Made by a program: the position numbers and the translations under genes. From NCBI RefSeq assembly GCF_009695605.1, contig NZ_VUNQ01000010.1:1-64000 (forward strand): a stretch of 64,000 nt of DNA, in the 5' to 3' direction. Positions 1-10,694 of the stretch are shown here, piece after piece. The stretch comes from Tissierella pigra (GTDB lineage Bacteria > Bacillota > Clostridia > Tissierellales > Tissierellaceae). The notes beneath the pieces were generated by a model that saw nothing but the letters and a program-made list of their open reading frames with translations, was not told the DNA's origin and made no database searches. Every line of letters starts with the position of its first letter. The stretch's first letter is position 1.

Positions 1-2
1 CT

Positions 3-38
3 GGTATTCGTGGTGTTCATTACGAGTACAGAAAATAG
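3..38 (+). CDS. Possible 3' end of a plus-strand gene
   Basis: Frame 3 reads GIRGVHYEYRK and then a TAG stop at 36-38. A convincing plus-strand intrinsic terminator starts 22 bases later, so some plus-strand transcript ends here. The tail is too short to assign to a family; the gene body lies outside the window. That it is coding at all is inference. Confidence 0.3.
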   Translation, partial: GIRGVHYEYRK

Positions 39-60
39 TCTAACAATCTTAGGCTTTATT

Positions 61-94
61 GGCATGCTCAAGATTCCTGGGCTGCCTTTTTTTT
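61..94 (+). terminator. Intrinsic terminator of the upstream plus-strand gene
   Basis: GGCATGCTC (61-69) pairs with GGGCTGCC (79-86) with one bulge, and a run of eight T follows at 87-94. A second hairpin (96-127, TTTAATAGGAAA with its complement) lies just beyond and could act in either direction. Confidence 0.75.
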
Positions 95-129
95 ATTTAA
101 TAGGAAAAGTAGGACTTTCCTATTAAATG

Positions 130-153
130 AAAAAGGCAGGACTATATCCTGCC
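130..153 (-). terminator. Intrinsic terminator of the lysS transcript
   Basis: On the minus strand GGCAGGA (153-147) pairs with TCCTGCC (141-135) and is followed by TTTTT. It sits 14 bases after the lysS stop codon. Confidence 0.8.
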
Positions 154-166
154 GTATCTTTATATC

Positions 167-1657
<1,491 letters not shown>

Positions 1658-1673
1658 TTAGTTTGTTCTAGCT

Positions 1674-2150
1674 CTATCTTGTGATATTTACTATTTGATA
1701 TTCTATTTTTCCATCTGGTACCACTACTTCTACAGTATCTCCTGATTTACATCCTAGAAGTGCTGAGCCTACTGGTGATTCATTTGATATTTTACCGTTA
1801 TATGGGTCCGCCTCTGCTGAACCTACTATTATAAACTCCATATCTTCATCATATTCTAAATCCTTTACTAAGACTTTAGAGCCTATACCTACAACATCTG
1901 TTGTAATATCATCTTCATCTATTATTCTTGCGTTTCTCAACATAGTTTCTAATTTTGCAATTCTTTCTTCTAGTTGTGCCTGTTCATTCTTGGCTTGATC
2001 ATATTCTGAGTTTTCACTTATATCACCAAAGCTTAAAGCCTGTTTTATTTTTTCAGCTACCTCTTTTCTTCTAACACTTTTTAATTCGTCTAATTCATCC
2101 TCTAATCTCTTCAATCCCTCTTCTGTTAAAAAAACATCTTTTTCTGGCAT
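1674..2150 (-). CDS. greA: Transcription elongation factor GreA
   Basis: Rescues backtracked RNA polymerase by stimulating cleavage of the nascent RNA. At 158 residues it is full length. The N-terminal half (about 1-75) is the coiled-coil hairpin that enters the secondary channel; the acidic tip motif [11 protein letters not shown] is present. The C-terminal half is the FKBP-like domain. The ATG start has a GGAGAGAG site just upstream. A greA-lysS pair is common in Firmicutes and the two are close enough to share a transcript. Confidence 0.97.
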   Translation of the reverse strand: MPEKDVFLTEEGLKRLEDELDELKSVRRKEVAEKIKQALSFGDISENSEYDQAKNEQAQLEERIAKLETMLRNARIIDEDDITTDVVGIGSKVLVKDLEYDEDMEFIIVGSAEADPYNGKISNESPVGSALLGCKSGDTVEVVVPDGKIEYQIVNITR

Positions 2151-2302
2151 TTACATCTCTCTCCTTTGACTAACAAATATTAGTAATTTAAGTTGTATAG
2201 TAATATTATTTCTATATATAAGCTATGAAATCAATAAAATAAAAGTATAATTCCTTATTGTATGCAAGATATTATAATCAAGTGAGTCTATAATGTCAAG
2301 TC

Positions 2303-3217
2303 TTAGAATCTTCCTTTTACCTTTATAAATAAATTAACATAATCTTTTAATGAATAATAATTATTTCCTGATATTAAATAGTTTATGCTATGATTTTCCA
2401 TTCCTAATAAAGATTCAAATAAACTTGAAGTAATTTTATGGTTTATCCATTCAGTTTTTATACCTAATTCTTTAAAATCAAAGCCATAATCCTCTATAAA
2501 ATGTGTTCTATTTTTATTGTCTTTCAAGTCTATCTTACTGAAATTAAATACTATGGCATTTCTCTTAACCTTTGAAATATCAAATTCCAATTTCTCTGTA
2601 TAATTAATTATTACACTATATCTACTTAAAATCTTATGAATACTTATAGGATAAAATAAAGATAAACCAGTTTCATCTAGTATATATTCATAGATTTCAT
2701 CATTATATTCCTCACAACCTATGGAAGTTATAAACCTAAAACCTTTTGAAATTTCCTTTATTATTCTCTTTGCTATTTCTTTTTCATCACAAACAACTAA
2801 AATTTCCTTATCCTCTAAATCTTCCTTTAGAATACTAAATATTTTTCTAATGACTACTAAAATATTAGATAATCTAGTATATTCTCCATTAAAAATTTTC
2901 ATTTTAGTAATATCCTGTATAGATTCCAATGTTAATGAGCTTAAGTTCTCATAGCCTTCAATAAATAGTGTATTGCTGTCTTCGTCTTTAAGTTCTAATA
3001 AGGCTTCTAGAAATTTTTCTAGATTTTCTTGATTATTCAAATCCATAGGCTTTAAATTTATTCCTACTATTTTACCAATTACTTTATCTTCCTTTAAAAT
3101 GTCTTCTATTATTTTAGGCTTAATTTTGGGCAATAGAAATTCAGGTATATACTTTGAAAATCCTTTTTTATAAAACTCCAAATATCTTTCATTACTTAAT
3201 ATATATATAAGTCCTAT
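2303..3217 (-). CDS. Unknown protein; probable non-canonical ATA start
   Basis: I do not recognise this family. The sure part is 292 residues (TTG at 3181 to 2303): soluble, acidic, without membrane spans. Alternating hydrophobic strands such as DKEILVVCDE suggest an alpha/beta (possibly Rossmann-like) fold, but I see no catalytic motif. The TTG at 3181 has no ribosome binding site. A perfect AGGAGG at 3224-3229 lies six bases before an in-frame ATA (3217), and no ATG, GTG or TTG occurs in frame between the two. The reading frame is open and protein-like there (ending NERYLEF), so the start may be ATA. It lies between dusB and greA on the same strand. Confidence 0.6.
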   Translation of the reverse strand: MGLIYILSNERYLEFYKKGFSKYIPEFLLPKIKPKIIEDILKEDKVIGKIVGINLKPMDLNNQENLEKFLEALLELKDEDSNTLFIEGYENLSSLTLESIQDITKMKIFNGEYTRLSNILVVIRKIFSILKEDLEDKEILVVCDEKEIAKRIIKEISKGFRFITSIGCEEYNDEIYEYILDETGLSLFYPISIHKILSRYSVIINYTEKLEFDISKVKRNAIVFNFSKIDLKDNKNRTHFIEDYGFDFKELGIKTEWINHKITSSLFESLLGMENHSINYLISGNNYYSLKDYVNLFIKVKGRF

Positions 3218-3278
3218 ACTATCCCTCCTATATAATTTTTACTTTATTATATGAGGAGAGTTTATTATTATTACAACT

Positions 3279-4247
3279 CTATGGATTAGAAGCAATATAT
3301 TCATATAAAACTTTCTTTATTTCTTCTTTACTAACAATAGTATATATTAAATTTTTTATTTCATTGGAGTTTCTCAAACCCTTTAAATACCAGGCAGTAT
3401 GTTTTCGCATTTCTCTTACTCCTACTCTTTCACCCTTTATAGAGCAAAGGAGTTCCAAATGCCTAATACACATTTGTATTATTTCTTCATTTGTCGGAGG
3501 CCTATCTTCCTTCCCTACCATTATATCTCTTATTCTCTTAAATATCCAAGGATTTCCTTGGGATCCTCGACCTATGGCAACTCCATCACAGTTAGTTAGT
3601 TTAAACATTTCTACTGCATCTTGTGGTCCAAATATATCTCCATTTCCTATTATAGGAATACTAACATTTTCTTTTACCTCTTTTATAAATTCCCAATTTG
3701 CCTTTCCTGAGTAAAACATATCCCTAGTTCTTGCATGAACAGTAAGAGCAGCAACTCCTTCTTCATCTGCTATTTTAGCAATATCTATTCCATTTATACT
3801 ACTTTCATCCCAGCCCATTCTTATCTTTAAGGTTACAGGTTTTTGAGATACTCTTATTACTTCCCTCAATATTTGCCTTACTAATTTGGGTTCCTTCATT
3901 AAGGCACTTCCATCACCATTTTTAACTATTTTAGGTGCTGGACAGCCCATGTTTATATCTATAATATCTATGTCTTTCCTCGGATTTAGATACTCTTCAA
4001 CTATATTTGACATAATCTTTGAATCAGAACCAAAGATTTGTATGGCTATTGGTCGTTCTTTAGGATTTACTTGCAACAAAGTTTTGGTACCTGGATCTTC
4101 ATAGTACATTCCTTTGCTGCTTACCATTTCTGATACAACTAATCCAGCACCCATTTCCTTACATAGTATTCTAAAGGCTAAATCTGTAACTCCTGCCATT
4201 GGAGCCAAGAATATATTGTTTTCCAATTCTATATTTCCTATTTTCAT
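3279..4247 (-). CDS. dusB: tRNA-dihydrouridine synthase, DusB type
   Basis: FMN- and NADPH-dependent enzyme that reduces specific uridines of tRNA D-loops. It has 322 residues: an N-terminal TIM barrel starting with FLAPMAGVTD (13-22), and the catalytic cysteine motif DINMGCPAPK with Cys102. IGNGDIF, typical of the FMN phosphate site, lies near residue 200, and a helical C-terminal domain completes it. ATG start. It follows coaX by 47 bases, but a strong hairpin lies between them, so it may be only partly cotranscribed. Confidence 0.95.
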   Translation of the reverse strand: MKIGNIELENNIFLAPMAGVTDLAFRILCKEMGAGLVVSEMVSSKGMYYEDPGTKTLLQVNPKERPIAIQIFGSDSKIMSNIVEEYLNPRKDIDIIDINMGCPAPKIVKNGDGSALMKEPKLVRQILREVIRVSQKPVTLKIRMGWDESSINGIDIAKIADEEGVAALTVHARTRDMFYSGKANWEFIKEVKENVSIPIIGNGDIFGPQDAVEMFKLTNCDGVAIGRGSQGNPWIFKRIRDIMVGKEDRPPTNEEIIQMCIRHLELLCSIKGERVGVREMRKHTAWYLKGLRNSNEIKNLIYTIVSKEEIKKVLYEYIASNP

Positions 4248-4271
4248 ATATTCACCTCAATACACATTACA

Positions 4272-4301
4272 AAAGTAAGTAGCTATTAAGCTACTTACTT
4301 A
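4272..4301 (-). terminator. Terminator or attenuator between coaX and dusB
   Basis: AAGTAAGTAGCT (4273-4284) and its exact complement (4289-4300) form a 12-bp stem with a 4-base loop, overlapping the coaX stop codon. Read on the minus strand it is followed by a short T-rich stretch, so termination may be partial. Confidence 0.6.
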
Positions 4302-5077
4302 TTTCGTTCAAATATTATTCGGAGTCCATCAAGAGTCAACAATTTATCTATTCTATTTATATATTTACTTTCTGAAGCAATTAAACTTGAAAATCCACCA
4401 GTAGCCACTATCTTTACTGTTCTTTCATCTTCTTCCATTTCTTCTATCATCTTTGATATTATATAATCTACCATTCCTATATATCCATATACTAAACCAG
4501 ATTGGATACTATTTATTGTATTCTTTGCTATTACTTTTTCAGGTCTTGCAATTTCCACTTTAGGAAGTTTAGCTGTTCTCATAAACAATGCTTCTGATGA
4601 AATCTTAATTCCTGGAGTAATAGCACCGCCTAAATAATCCCCATTTTTTGATACAGCACAGAATGTTATGGCAGTACCAAAATCTACTATTATTAAAGGC
4701 CCTCCATATTTTTCGTAGGCCGCTACAGCATTTACTATTCTATCTGCCCCTACCTCTTTTGGATTATCATATTTTATATTCATTCCAGTTTTTACTCCCG
4801 GACCAATTACAATAGGATCTATTCCAAAATACTTTATACTCATGGCAGGTAAAGTATGCATAAGTGGTGGTACTACAGATGAAATAATAACATTTTTTAC
4901 TTGTTTTGGATCTAATCCATGATACCTAAAAATCTGTTCAAATAGAAGCCCATATTCATCAGAGGTTCTATCTTTTTCTGTGGCTATTCTCCAATCATAT
5001 AATAGCTTCTCTTCTTGATATACTCCAAATACTACATTTGTATTTCCAACATCTATAACTAATAACAATGATTTCAC
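4295..5077 (-). CDS. coaX: Type III pantothenate kinase
   Basis: Phosphorylates pantothenate with ATP, the first committed step of coenzyme A synthesis. The type III enzyme is not feedback-inhibited by CoA. At 260 residues it has the ASKHA-fold motifs: DVGNTN at 9-14 (phosphate binding, Asp9), GADRIVNA at 110-117 and VDFGTA at 131-136. The start is GTG with GGAAGG upstream. It begins nine bases after a membrane protein that looks like a pantothenate transporter, giving an uptake-and-activation pair. Confidence 0.96.
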   Translation of the reverse strand: MKSLLLVIDVGNTNVVFGVYQEEKLLYDWRIATEKDRTSDEYGLLFEQIFRYHGLDPKQVKNVIISSVVPPLMHTLPAMSIKYFGIDPIVIGPGVKTGMNIKYDNPKEVGADRIVNAVAAYEKYGGPLIIVDFGTAITFCAVSKNGDYLGGAITPGIKISSEALFMRTAKLPKVEIARPEKVIAKNTINSIQSGLVYGYIGMVDYIISKMIEEMEEDERTVKIVATGGFSSLIASESKYINRIDKLLTLDGLRIIFERNK

Positions 5078-5086
5078 CTTCCATCC

Positions 5087-5836
5087 TTATCTTCTGCTCT
5101 TTAAAGCTCCTACTACTGAAGTTACTATTATAATCCCTATAATAGTCTCTGGTAAACCATTAGCCACTCCTATTCCCAATATAACCTTTCTTGCTGTATT
5201 TATATCACCGCCTATGGCACCTACAAATCTCTCAGCATAGAAAATATATATCATAGTTAAAACTCCAACTGTATTAGTCAGTGTACCTATTGTAGTGGAT
5301 ATAATAATGTCTAATGCCCTATCTTTAAGCTTAGTTGCAGTAAAGTAAATTATTATTAAGGTTAAAGCTATCAGTCCTATATTCATTAGACTTAACCATA
5401 TACTGCTTTGATTTTTAATATTTATATATATTCCATAGGACAAATAGGATATAATTCCTGTTAAAATCAGATATAACAATATCTTTGTCTTTTCTTTTCC
5501 TATTTTCTTCAGTCTATTATATACATAAGAAGATACTATACCTATTAGCACCCTTGGTAATACAGATACTATTGGATTTAAAAATACAAATGATACTGGT
5601 GTTGGATTGGTTATAGCTTGAAAAATACTAAATATCCCAAATATAAGCCCAACAAAGCCTCCTACTACAGGTCCTTCCATTAATGCTCCTATAATTACAG
5701 GTATATGCATTATAGTTGCTCTAGTAGGTCCTACTGGAATAAACCCTAAGGGAGTCATTCCAAGTACTGCTGATATAGCTCCTAATACTCCTATAATAGT
5801 CATTTTCCTTACAGTAAATCTCTTTTCTTTTTCCAT
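5087..5836 (-). CDS. ECF transporter S component, probably pantothenate (PanT-like)
   Basis: A hydrophobic 249-residue protein with about six membrane segments. The N-terminal region VRKMTIIGVLGAISAVLGMT and the GPVVGGFVGLIFG segment are typical of substrate-binding S components of energy-coupling-factor transporters. These bind a vitamin and share a common ECF ATPase module encoded elsewhere. The tight fit upstream of coaX (nine bases) makes pantothenate the likely substrate; this is inferred from context, not from binding residues. A sigma-A promoter with an overlapping palindrome lies upstream at 5939-5975. Confidence 0.85.
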   Translation of the reverse strand: MEKEKRFTVRKMTIIGVLGAISAVLGMTPLGFIPVGPTRATIMHIPVIIGALMEGPVVGGFVGLIFGIFSIFQAITNPTPVSFVFLNPIVSVLPRVLIGIVSSYVYNRLKKIGKEKTKILLYLILTGIISYLSYGIYINIKNQSSIWLSLMNIGLIALTLIIIYFTATKLKDRALDIIISTTIGTLTNTVGVLTMIYIFYAERFVGAIGGDINTARKVILGIGVANGLPETIIGIIIVTSVVGALKSRR

Positions 5837-5938
5837 TAAAATCCCTCCGCTCTAGTTCCTATTATTTTGGATACCAGTCGATTTAATATTCAATTTAACT
5901 TTTATCCAGTCCAACTCAATTTTGATATTGGCTAATTG

Positions 5939-5975
5939 ATACAATTATTATAATTGTATTTTCATATTAATTCAA
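5939..5975 (-). promoter_or_regulatory. Sigma-A promoter with overlapping palindromic operator
   Basis: On the minus strand TTGAAT (5975-5970), 17 bases, then TATAAT (5952-5947). A 21-base perfect inverted repeat (5939-5959, half-site ATACAATTA) covers the -10 box, as expected of a repressor operator. It drives the transporter-coaX genes. The cognate regulator is not identifiable in the window. Confidence 0.7.
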
Positions 5976-5996
5976 TAAAAATCAATTATTAATTTT

Positions 5997-6956
5997 TTAA
6001 ATATTTTTATAAGCTTTTAATCCATTATAACCTTCTGCAAATATTATAGCATTGGTTATGGCTCTACTCATGGCTTCAGCTGCTAAGGTTCCTAAAAGAT
6101 TTATATCTGCCTTTACTTCATTTGTTGCCATGGTAAATATTGTATCCCCATCTAACATAGTATGAATTGGATTAATAGACCTTGCAAATCCATTATGAGC
6201 CATTTCTGCTATTTTATTCCCCTGGGCTTTAGTTAAAATCCCATTAGTGGCTATTACTCCTATGGTTGTATTACTTATGCTAAAACCTAAATCTTTATTT
6301 ATATTCTTCATTATGTCTATAGTACTAAGAAGTTTATTGTTTTTATAATCATAAACACCTGCTATTTGTTCATTAGTTGTAAAATCATATACATCACCAA
6401 AGCTATTTACAGAGACTAAGGCAGATACTATTAACTCCCCTGATTTTACAGTGGCAGAACCCAGTCCTGATTTCATAGAATTTTGTGGCCCCAATATTTT
6501 TCCTATGGTTGCTCCCATACCACATCCTATATTACCTTGTAGCTTAGTAGTATATTCATTGGCATTTTTCGCTGCTATATAACCCATTTCAAAATCAGGC
6601 CTTATTCTATAATCTCCAATATGTAAATCAAATATCACTGCCGAGGCCACTATGGGAACTTTAGTTACGGAAACATCAAACCCTACCTCTTGTTCTTCCA
6701 AATATTTCATAACACCTGCTGCTGCATCTAAACCAAAAGCAGAACCACCTGACAAAACTACTGCATGAACTTTATCAACCATTTTTTCAGTCTTAAATAA
6801 ATCAGTCTCGCGAGTTCCAGGAGCTGAGCCTCTTACATCTACTCCTCCAGTAGCACCTTTTTCACAAATAATTACAGTACATCCTGTCATTCCCTCTTCT
6901 GATTGGTGGTGACCAACTTTAATGCCCTCTACATCAGTTATATAACCTTCATACAT
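5997..6956 (-). CDS. P1 family peptidase (DmpA/S58-type)
   Basis: An Ntn-hydrolase-fold aminopeptidase of the DmpA family, whose members act on N-terminal residues or beta-peptides after self-cleavage. It has 319 residues. The conserved family blocks are visible: GCTVIICEKGATGGVDVRG near 25-43, LSGGSAFGLDAA at 69-80, GATIGK at 148-153 and FGDVYDF near 187. SNTTIGVIATN at 228-238 contains the Asn-Thr junction at which autoprocessing exposes the catalytic Thr. ATG start. The natural substrate is unknown. It stands alone between a repeat-containing gap and the panT-like promoter. Confidence 0.9.
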   Translation of the reverse strand: MYEGYITDVEGIKVGHHQSEEGMTGCTVIICEKGATGGVDVRGSAPGTRETDLFKTEKMVDKVHAVVLSGGSAFGLDAAAGVMKYLEEQEVGFDVSVTKVPIVASAVIFDLHIGDYRIRPDFEMGYIAAKNANEYTTKLQGNIGCGMGATIGKILGPQNSMKSGLGSATVKSGELIVSALVSVNSFGDVYDFTTNEQIAGVYDYKNNKLLSTIDIMKNINKDLGFSISNTTIGVIATNGILTKAQGNKIAEMAHNGFARSINPIHTMLDGDTIFTMATNEVKADINLLGTLAAEAMSRAITNAIIFAEGYNGLKAYKNI

Positions 6957-6994
6957 AAAACCACCTCCTAAAAACAGTAAATAGTGAAAAATGA

Positions 6995-7037
6995 ATAGTG
7001 AATAGTTTTAAAAGATATTTCTTTAACTATTCACTAT
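6995..7037 (-). terminator. Foldback hairpin after the mcm-mmd operon
   Basis: ATAGTGAATAGTT (6995-7007) and its exact complement (7025-7037) form a 13-bp stem around a 17-base loop. It lies between mmdB and the peptidase gene and may end the mmd transcript, though no T-run follows. The same GTGAATAGTT sequence recurs next to the related repeat at 42122-42200. Confidence 0.45.
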
Positions 7038-7113
7038 CCACTAGATAAACAAACTAAGCAATGTACACCAAATTGAAAACCACAATTTTGGTTCCTACTT
7101 ACATTAGTTATTC
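7027..7113 (+). repeat. Dispersed intergenic repeat, copy 1
   Basis: About 80 bases containing ACTAGATAAACAAACTAAG (7040-7058) and an internal hairpin AAATTG-aaaacca-CAATTT. A second copy lies in inverse orientation at 42122-42200 with roughly 85-90 percent identity by eye. It encodes nothing and is too small to be more than a non-autonomous repeat or structured RNA remnant. Confidence 0.75.
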
Positions 7114-7121
7114 ACTAAATT

Positions 7122-8306
7122 TTATCCGCCAAAGAAATTCAGCAATAACCCTGCTGCTATGGCTGAACCTATTACTCCTGCTACATTGGGTCCCATAGCG
7201 TGCATCAATAAGAAATTTCTTGGATTAGCTTCTTGTCCCACTTTTTGTGATACTCTAGCTGCCATTGGTACTGCTGATACTCCTGCTGAACCTATAAGAG
7301 GATTAACTTTTCCACCTGAAGTCTTATACATTATCTTACCAAATAATACTCCACCTGCTGTTCCTATGGAAAATGCTATAAGTCCTAAGGCTATTATACT
7401 TAGAGTTCTTACTGTAAGGAAAGTTTCTGCATTTGCCGTTGCTCCTACAGTAGTTCCTAAGAATATTGTAACTATATTTACCAGCTCATTTTGTGCTGTT
7501 TCTGACAATCTATCTACTACTAATGACTCCCTAAATAGATTACCGAACATTAGCATACCTACTAAGGCTGCTGCTGATGGTAATAATAAAGAAACCAACA
7601 ATGTAACTAAAATAGGAAAAATAATTTTTTCTTTTTTAGACACTGGTCTTAACTGTCCCATTACTACTTCTCTTTCGGCTTTAGTTGTTAATGCCTTCAT
7701 AATTGGTGGCTGAATAATTGGCACTAAAGCCATGTATGAATATGCTGCTACTGCTATTGGTCCTAATAAATGTGGTGCTAGTTTAGATGTTAAAAATAAT
7801 GCCGTAGGTCCATCTGCTCCACCTATGATACCAATACTAGCTGCTTCTGGTCCTGTAAATCCTAATAAAGTAGCTCCTATAAATGTAATAAAAATACCTA
7901 ATTGTGCTGCTGCACCAAGTAATATACTCTTTGGATTGGCTATTAATGGTCCAAAGTCTGTCATCGCTCCTACTCCAAGGAATATAAGTGGTGGATATAT
8001 ACCTAATTTAACACCTTGGTATAGATAATATAGAAGTCCTCCATTTTCTATGGTGGTAGAAACTAGTTCTCCAGTTATAGGGTCTGGGGCAATCTGTACA
8101 ACTGGCGGAGCCATTAATCCCGCTTCTGGTAAATTCGCCAATAACATACCAAAAGCAATGGGAATAAGTAATAGAGGCTCAAATCCTTTAGCAATTGCTA
8201 AGTATAACAGTATACAGGATACCAAAAGCATCAAAGCCTGTCCCCAGGTTATGGCTGCAATTCCTGTGCTCTGGAAAAATTCCAGCAATATCTGTCCTAA
8301 GTTCAT
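7122..8306 (-). CDS. mmdB: Sodium-pumping decarboxylase beta subunit (OadB/MmdB family)
   Basis: Integral membrane subunit that decarboxylates the carboxybiotin of the carrier protein and couples this to sodium export. It has 394 residues with about ten hydrophobic segments. Family hallmarks are seen: [10 protein letters not shown] near 160 and [13 protein letters not shown] near 117, the latter containing the functional Asp. [16 protein letters not shown] lies near the C-terminus. ATG start. It is the last gene of the mcm-mmd operon, following the biotin carrier by 27 bases. Methylmalonyl-CoA specificity is inferred from the operon. Confidence 0.95.
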   Translation of the reverse strand: MNLGQILLEFFQSTGIAAITWGQALMLLVSCILLYLAIAKGFEPLLLIPIAFGMLLANLPEAGLMAPPVVQIAPDPITGELVSTTIENGGLLYYLYQGVKLGIYPPLIFLGVGAMTDFGPLIANPKSILLGAAAQLGIFITFIGATLLGFTGPEAASIGIIGGADGPTALFLTSKLAPHLLGPIAVAAYSYMALVPIIQPPIMKALTTKAEREVVMGQLRPVSKKEKIIFPILVTLLVSLLLPSAAALVGMLMFGNLFRESLVVDRLSETAQNELVNIVTIFLGTTVGATANAETFLTVRTLSIIALGLIAFSIGTAGGVLFGKIMYKTSGGKVNPLIGSAGVSAVPMAARVSQKVGQEANPRNFLLMHAMGPNVAGVIGSAIAAGLLLNFFGG

Positions 8307-8333
8307 GAAATTTACCTTCCTTTCTTAATGGAA

Positions 8334-8726
8334 TTAGTCTAATACTACTAATTTATCTCCTGTATTTACAGCTGCTCCTTGTGTAGTATTTATACTTGCA
8401 ACCACTCCATCTCTTGGAGCCAAAATTTCGTTTTCCATTTTCATTGCTTCAAGTATCAATAATATATCTCCCGCTTTAACCGTATCTCCTTCTTTAACAT
8501 CTATCTTCCAGATATTTCCTGGCATTGGTGCTTCTACTACTTCTTGCCCTGCTGATACTACAACTTCTTTCTTTTCTTCTTTTGGAGCTGCTTTAGGAGC
8601 TGATGGTGTTGGTGCTGGTGTTGACGGTGCTGATACTACTGACCTTTGTGACGTCCCACTTACTCCTACTTCTTCAACTTCAACTTCATAAGAATTACCG
8701 TTAACATTTATCATAAACTTTCTCAT
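8334..8726 (-). CDS. mmdC: Biotin carboxyl carrier subunit of methylmalonyl-CoA decarboxylase
   Basis: Carries CO2 on biotin between the transferase MmdA and the membrane pump MmdB. It has 130 residues: an N-terminal region, a flexible Ala/Pro/Ser linker at about 28-50, and a C-terminal biotinyl domain. The domain contains the biotinylation motif EAMKMEN with Lys96 as the predicted modified residue. ATG start with a GGGGGAG site. It lies between the small membrane subunit and mmdB, the usual order in these operons. Confidence 0.95.
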   Translation of the reverse strand: MRKFMINVNGNSYEVEVEEVGVSGTSQRSVVSAPSTPAPTPSAPKAAPKEEKKEVVVSAGQEVVEAPMPGNIWKIDVKEGDTVKAGDILLILEAMKMENEILAPRDGVVASINTTQGAAVNTGDKLVVLD

Positions 8727-8748
8727 AACTTCTCCCCCTTAATAAATT

Positions 8749-9111
8749 TTATAGTTTTCCGTATATTTGCTCCTGTCTACTAGTTGTAGACCAAACTAAA
8801 TTCTTTTGTTGCACTCTTTTAATACTTTTTATATTTACTTCTGGTACATTAACACCTAAACTTGCTGCTACAGCAGCTGCTATAACTGCAACTAACGCTT
8901 CATCATCTACATTATCTTTTTTTGATTCTTTTACTATGTTTTTTTCCACATTATCATCTATCTTGCTAAGATTTTCAGTTTTATCCGCTTTATTTCCTAC
9001 TGCCTTTAATACAGATATTAGCATTGCAAGTACAATTAATCCTACAAATACTACTACCATACTAAATATTGTAATTACTATACTTTCCCCAAAACTAACA
9101 TATTCACCCAA
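8749..9111 (-). CDS. mmdD: Decarboxylase small membrane subunit (OadG/MmdD family)
   Basis: A 120-residue protein with one N-terminal membrane helix (about residues 9-35, VITIFSMVVVFVGLIVLAML), a charged linker and a short C-terminal tail. OadG-type subunits hold the carboxyltransferase and beta subunit together. The start is TTG, chosen because AAGAGGTGAG lies just upstream and GEYVSFGES precedes the membrane helix as in relatives. It lies 14 bases after mmdA. Sequence conservation is low in this family, so the call leans on position and topology. Confidence 0.85.
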   Translation of the reverse strand: MGEYVSFGESIVITIFSMVVVFVGLIVLAMLISVLKAVGNKADKTENLSKIDDNVEKNIVKESKKDNVDDEALVAVIAAAVAASLGVNVPEVNIKSIKRVQQKNLVWSTTSRQEQIYGKL

Positions 9112-9125
9112 TTATCTCACCTCTT

Positions 9126-10670
9126 TTATACTGGTAAATTACCATGTTTTTTAGCAGGTCTATTTTCTCTCTTTGATTCTAACATATCAAAGGCAGAAAT
9201 AAGTCTTGGTCTGGTAATACTTGGAACTATTACATCATCTACAAATCCTCTTTGAGCAGCTATATATGGATTAGCTACAGTATCCCTATATTCAGCTATT
9301 TTTTCTTGTCTAGTTGCTATTGGATCATTAGAGTTTTCAATATCCTTTTTAAATATAATATTTGCAGCTCCATCTGGTCCCATAACTGCTATTTCTGCAT
9401 TTGGCCATGCAAATACTTGGTCTGCCCCTAAATCTTTAGAGCACATGGCAAGATAGGCTCCGCCATAAGCCTTTCTAACTATTAGTGTAACCTTTGGTAC
9501 AGTCGCTTCACTATAAGCATAAAGCATCTTTGCACCATGTCTTATTATTCCACCATATTCCTGAGTTGCCCCTGGCAAAAATCCTGGAACATCTACTAAG
9601 TTAAGTAAAGGAATGTTAAAAGCATCACAAGTTCTTATAAATCTTCCAGCTTTATCTGAGGCATTAATATCTAAACATCCTGCTAATACTTTTGGCTGAT
9701 TAGCAACTACTCCTATGGTTTTTCCATTTAATCTTATATATCCAGTTATTATATTTTGAGCAAATTTCTCCTGAACTTCAAAGAAATATCCTCCATCCGC
9801 TATAAGCTTTATAACTTCCTTCATATCATAAGGTTTATTAGGATTTACTGGAACTATCTCATTTAGTTGCTCTTCTATTCTATTGATTTCATCTTCCATT
9901 GTATAAACTGGTGCGTCTTCTAGATTATTAGAAGGTAAAAGTGATAGTAACTCCTTTATTCGCTCTATACATTCGGCTTCTGTGTTGTCCATAAAGTGAG
10001 CAACTCCAGATACTTTGTTATGTGTATTTGCCCCACCTAGTTCTTCTTGAGTTACTTCTTCTCCAGTAACAGATTTAATTACCTGTGGTCCTGTTATAAA
10101 CATCATACTAGTTTTATCTACCATGAATATAAAATCTGTCAACGCTGGTGAATAAACTGCTCCACCTGCTGATGGCCCCATTATAACTGATATTTGAGGT
10201 ATTACTCCAGATGAAATAGTATTTCTATAAAATATCTTTCCATATCCTGACAAGGCGTCTACACCTTCTTGAATTCTTGCTCCACCAGAATCATTAAATC
10301 CTACAATTGGTGCACCCATTTTTAATGCCATATCTTGGACCTTGCAGATTTTCGCAGCGTGCATCTCTCCAAGAGAGCCACCTACTACAGTAAAATCTTG
10401 AGCATAAGTAAATACAAGTCTTCCTTCTACTGTACCATATCCAGTTACTACTCCATCAGAAGCTGCTTCTACTTTTTCCATACCAAAGTTTGTACATCTA
10501 TGCTCTACAAACTTATCAACCTCAACAAAACTACCTTCATCAAATAATAGGTTGATTCTTTCCCTAGCAGTAAGTTTCCCTGACTTATGATGTTTTTCAA
10601 TTCTTTGCTCCCCGCCACCAAGTTCTATTTTCTTAGTAGTTTCCAGGAGCCTTTCAATTTTTTCCTTCAT
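9126..10670 (-). CDS. mmdA: Methylmalonyl-CoA decarboxylase, carboxyltransferase alpha subunit
   Basis: Transfers the carboxyl group of methylmalonyl-CoA to biotin on MmdC, releasing propionyl-CoA. The 514 residues form the two crotonase-like halves of the acyl-CoA carboxyltransferase family, opening with HKSGKLTARERINLLFDEGSF. GGSLGEMHAAKICK and DSGGARIQEGV lie in the first half and KAYGGAYLAMCSK in the second. ATG start. Neighbouring mce, meaB and mcmA genes support methylmalonyl-CoA over propionyl-CoA carboxylase function, as does the beta pump subunit in the operon and the absence of a biotin carboxylase. Confidence 0.96.
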   Translation of the reverse strand: MKEKIERLLETTKKIELGGGEQRIEKHHKSGKLTARERINLLFDEGSFVEVDKFVEHRCTNFGMEKVEAASDGVVTGYGTVEGRLVFTYAQDFTVVGGSLGEMHAAKICKVQDMALKMGAPIVGFNDSGGARIQEGVDALSGYGKIFYRNTISSGVIPQISVIMGPSAGGAVYSPALTDFIFMVDKTSMMFITGPQVIKSVTGEEVTQEELGGANTHNKVSGVAHFMDNTEAECIERIKELLSLLPSNNLEDAPVYTMEDEINRIEEQLNEIVPVNPNKPYDMKEVIKLIADGGYFFEVQEKFAQNIITGYIRLNGKTIGVVANQPKVLAGCLDINASDKAGRFIRTCDAFNIPLLNLVDVPGFLPGATQEYGGIIRHGAKMLYAYSEATVPKVTLIVRKAYGGAYLAMCSKDLGADQVFAWPNAEIAVMGPDGAANIIFKKDIENSNDPIATRQEKIAEYRDTVANPYIAAQRGFVDDVIVPSITRPRLISAFDMLESKRENRPAKKHGNLPV

Positions 10671-10694
10671 ATTTACCCTCCTTTTTTAAAATGC

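Noticed and set aside
7159-8328. Three successive plus-strand frames opposite mmdB
   Set aside because: mmdB is unmistakable on the minus strand; the plus frames are Pro/Asn-rich antisense of membrane helices.
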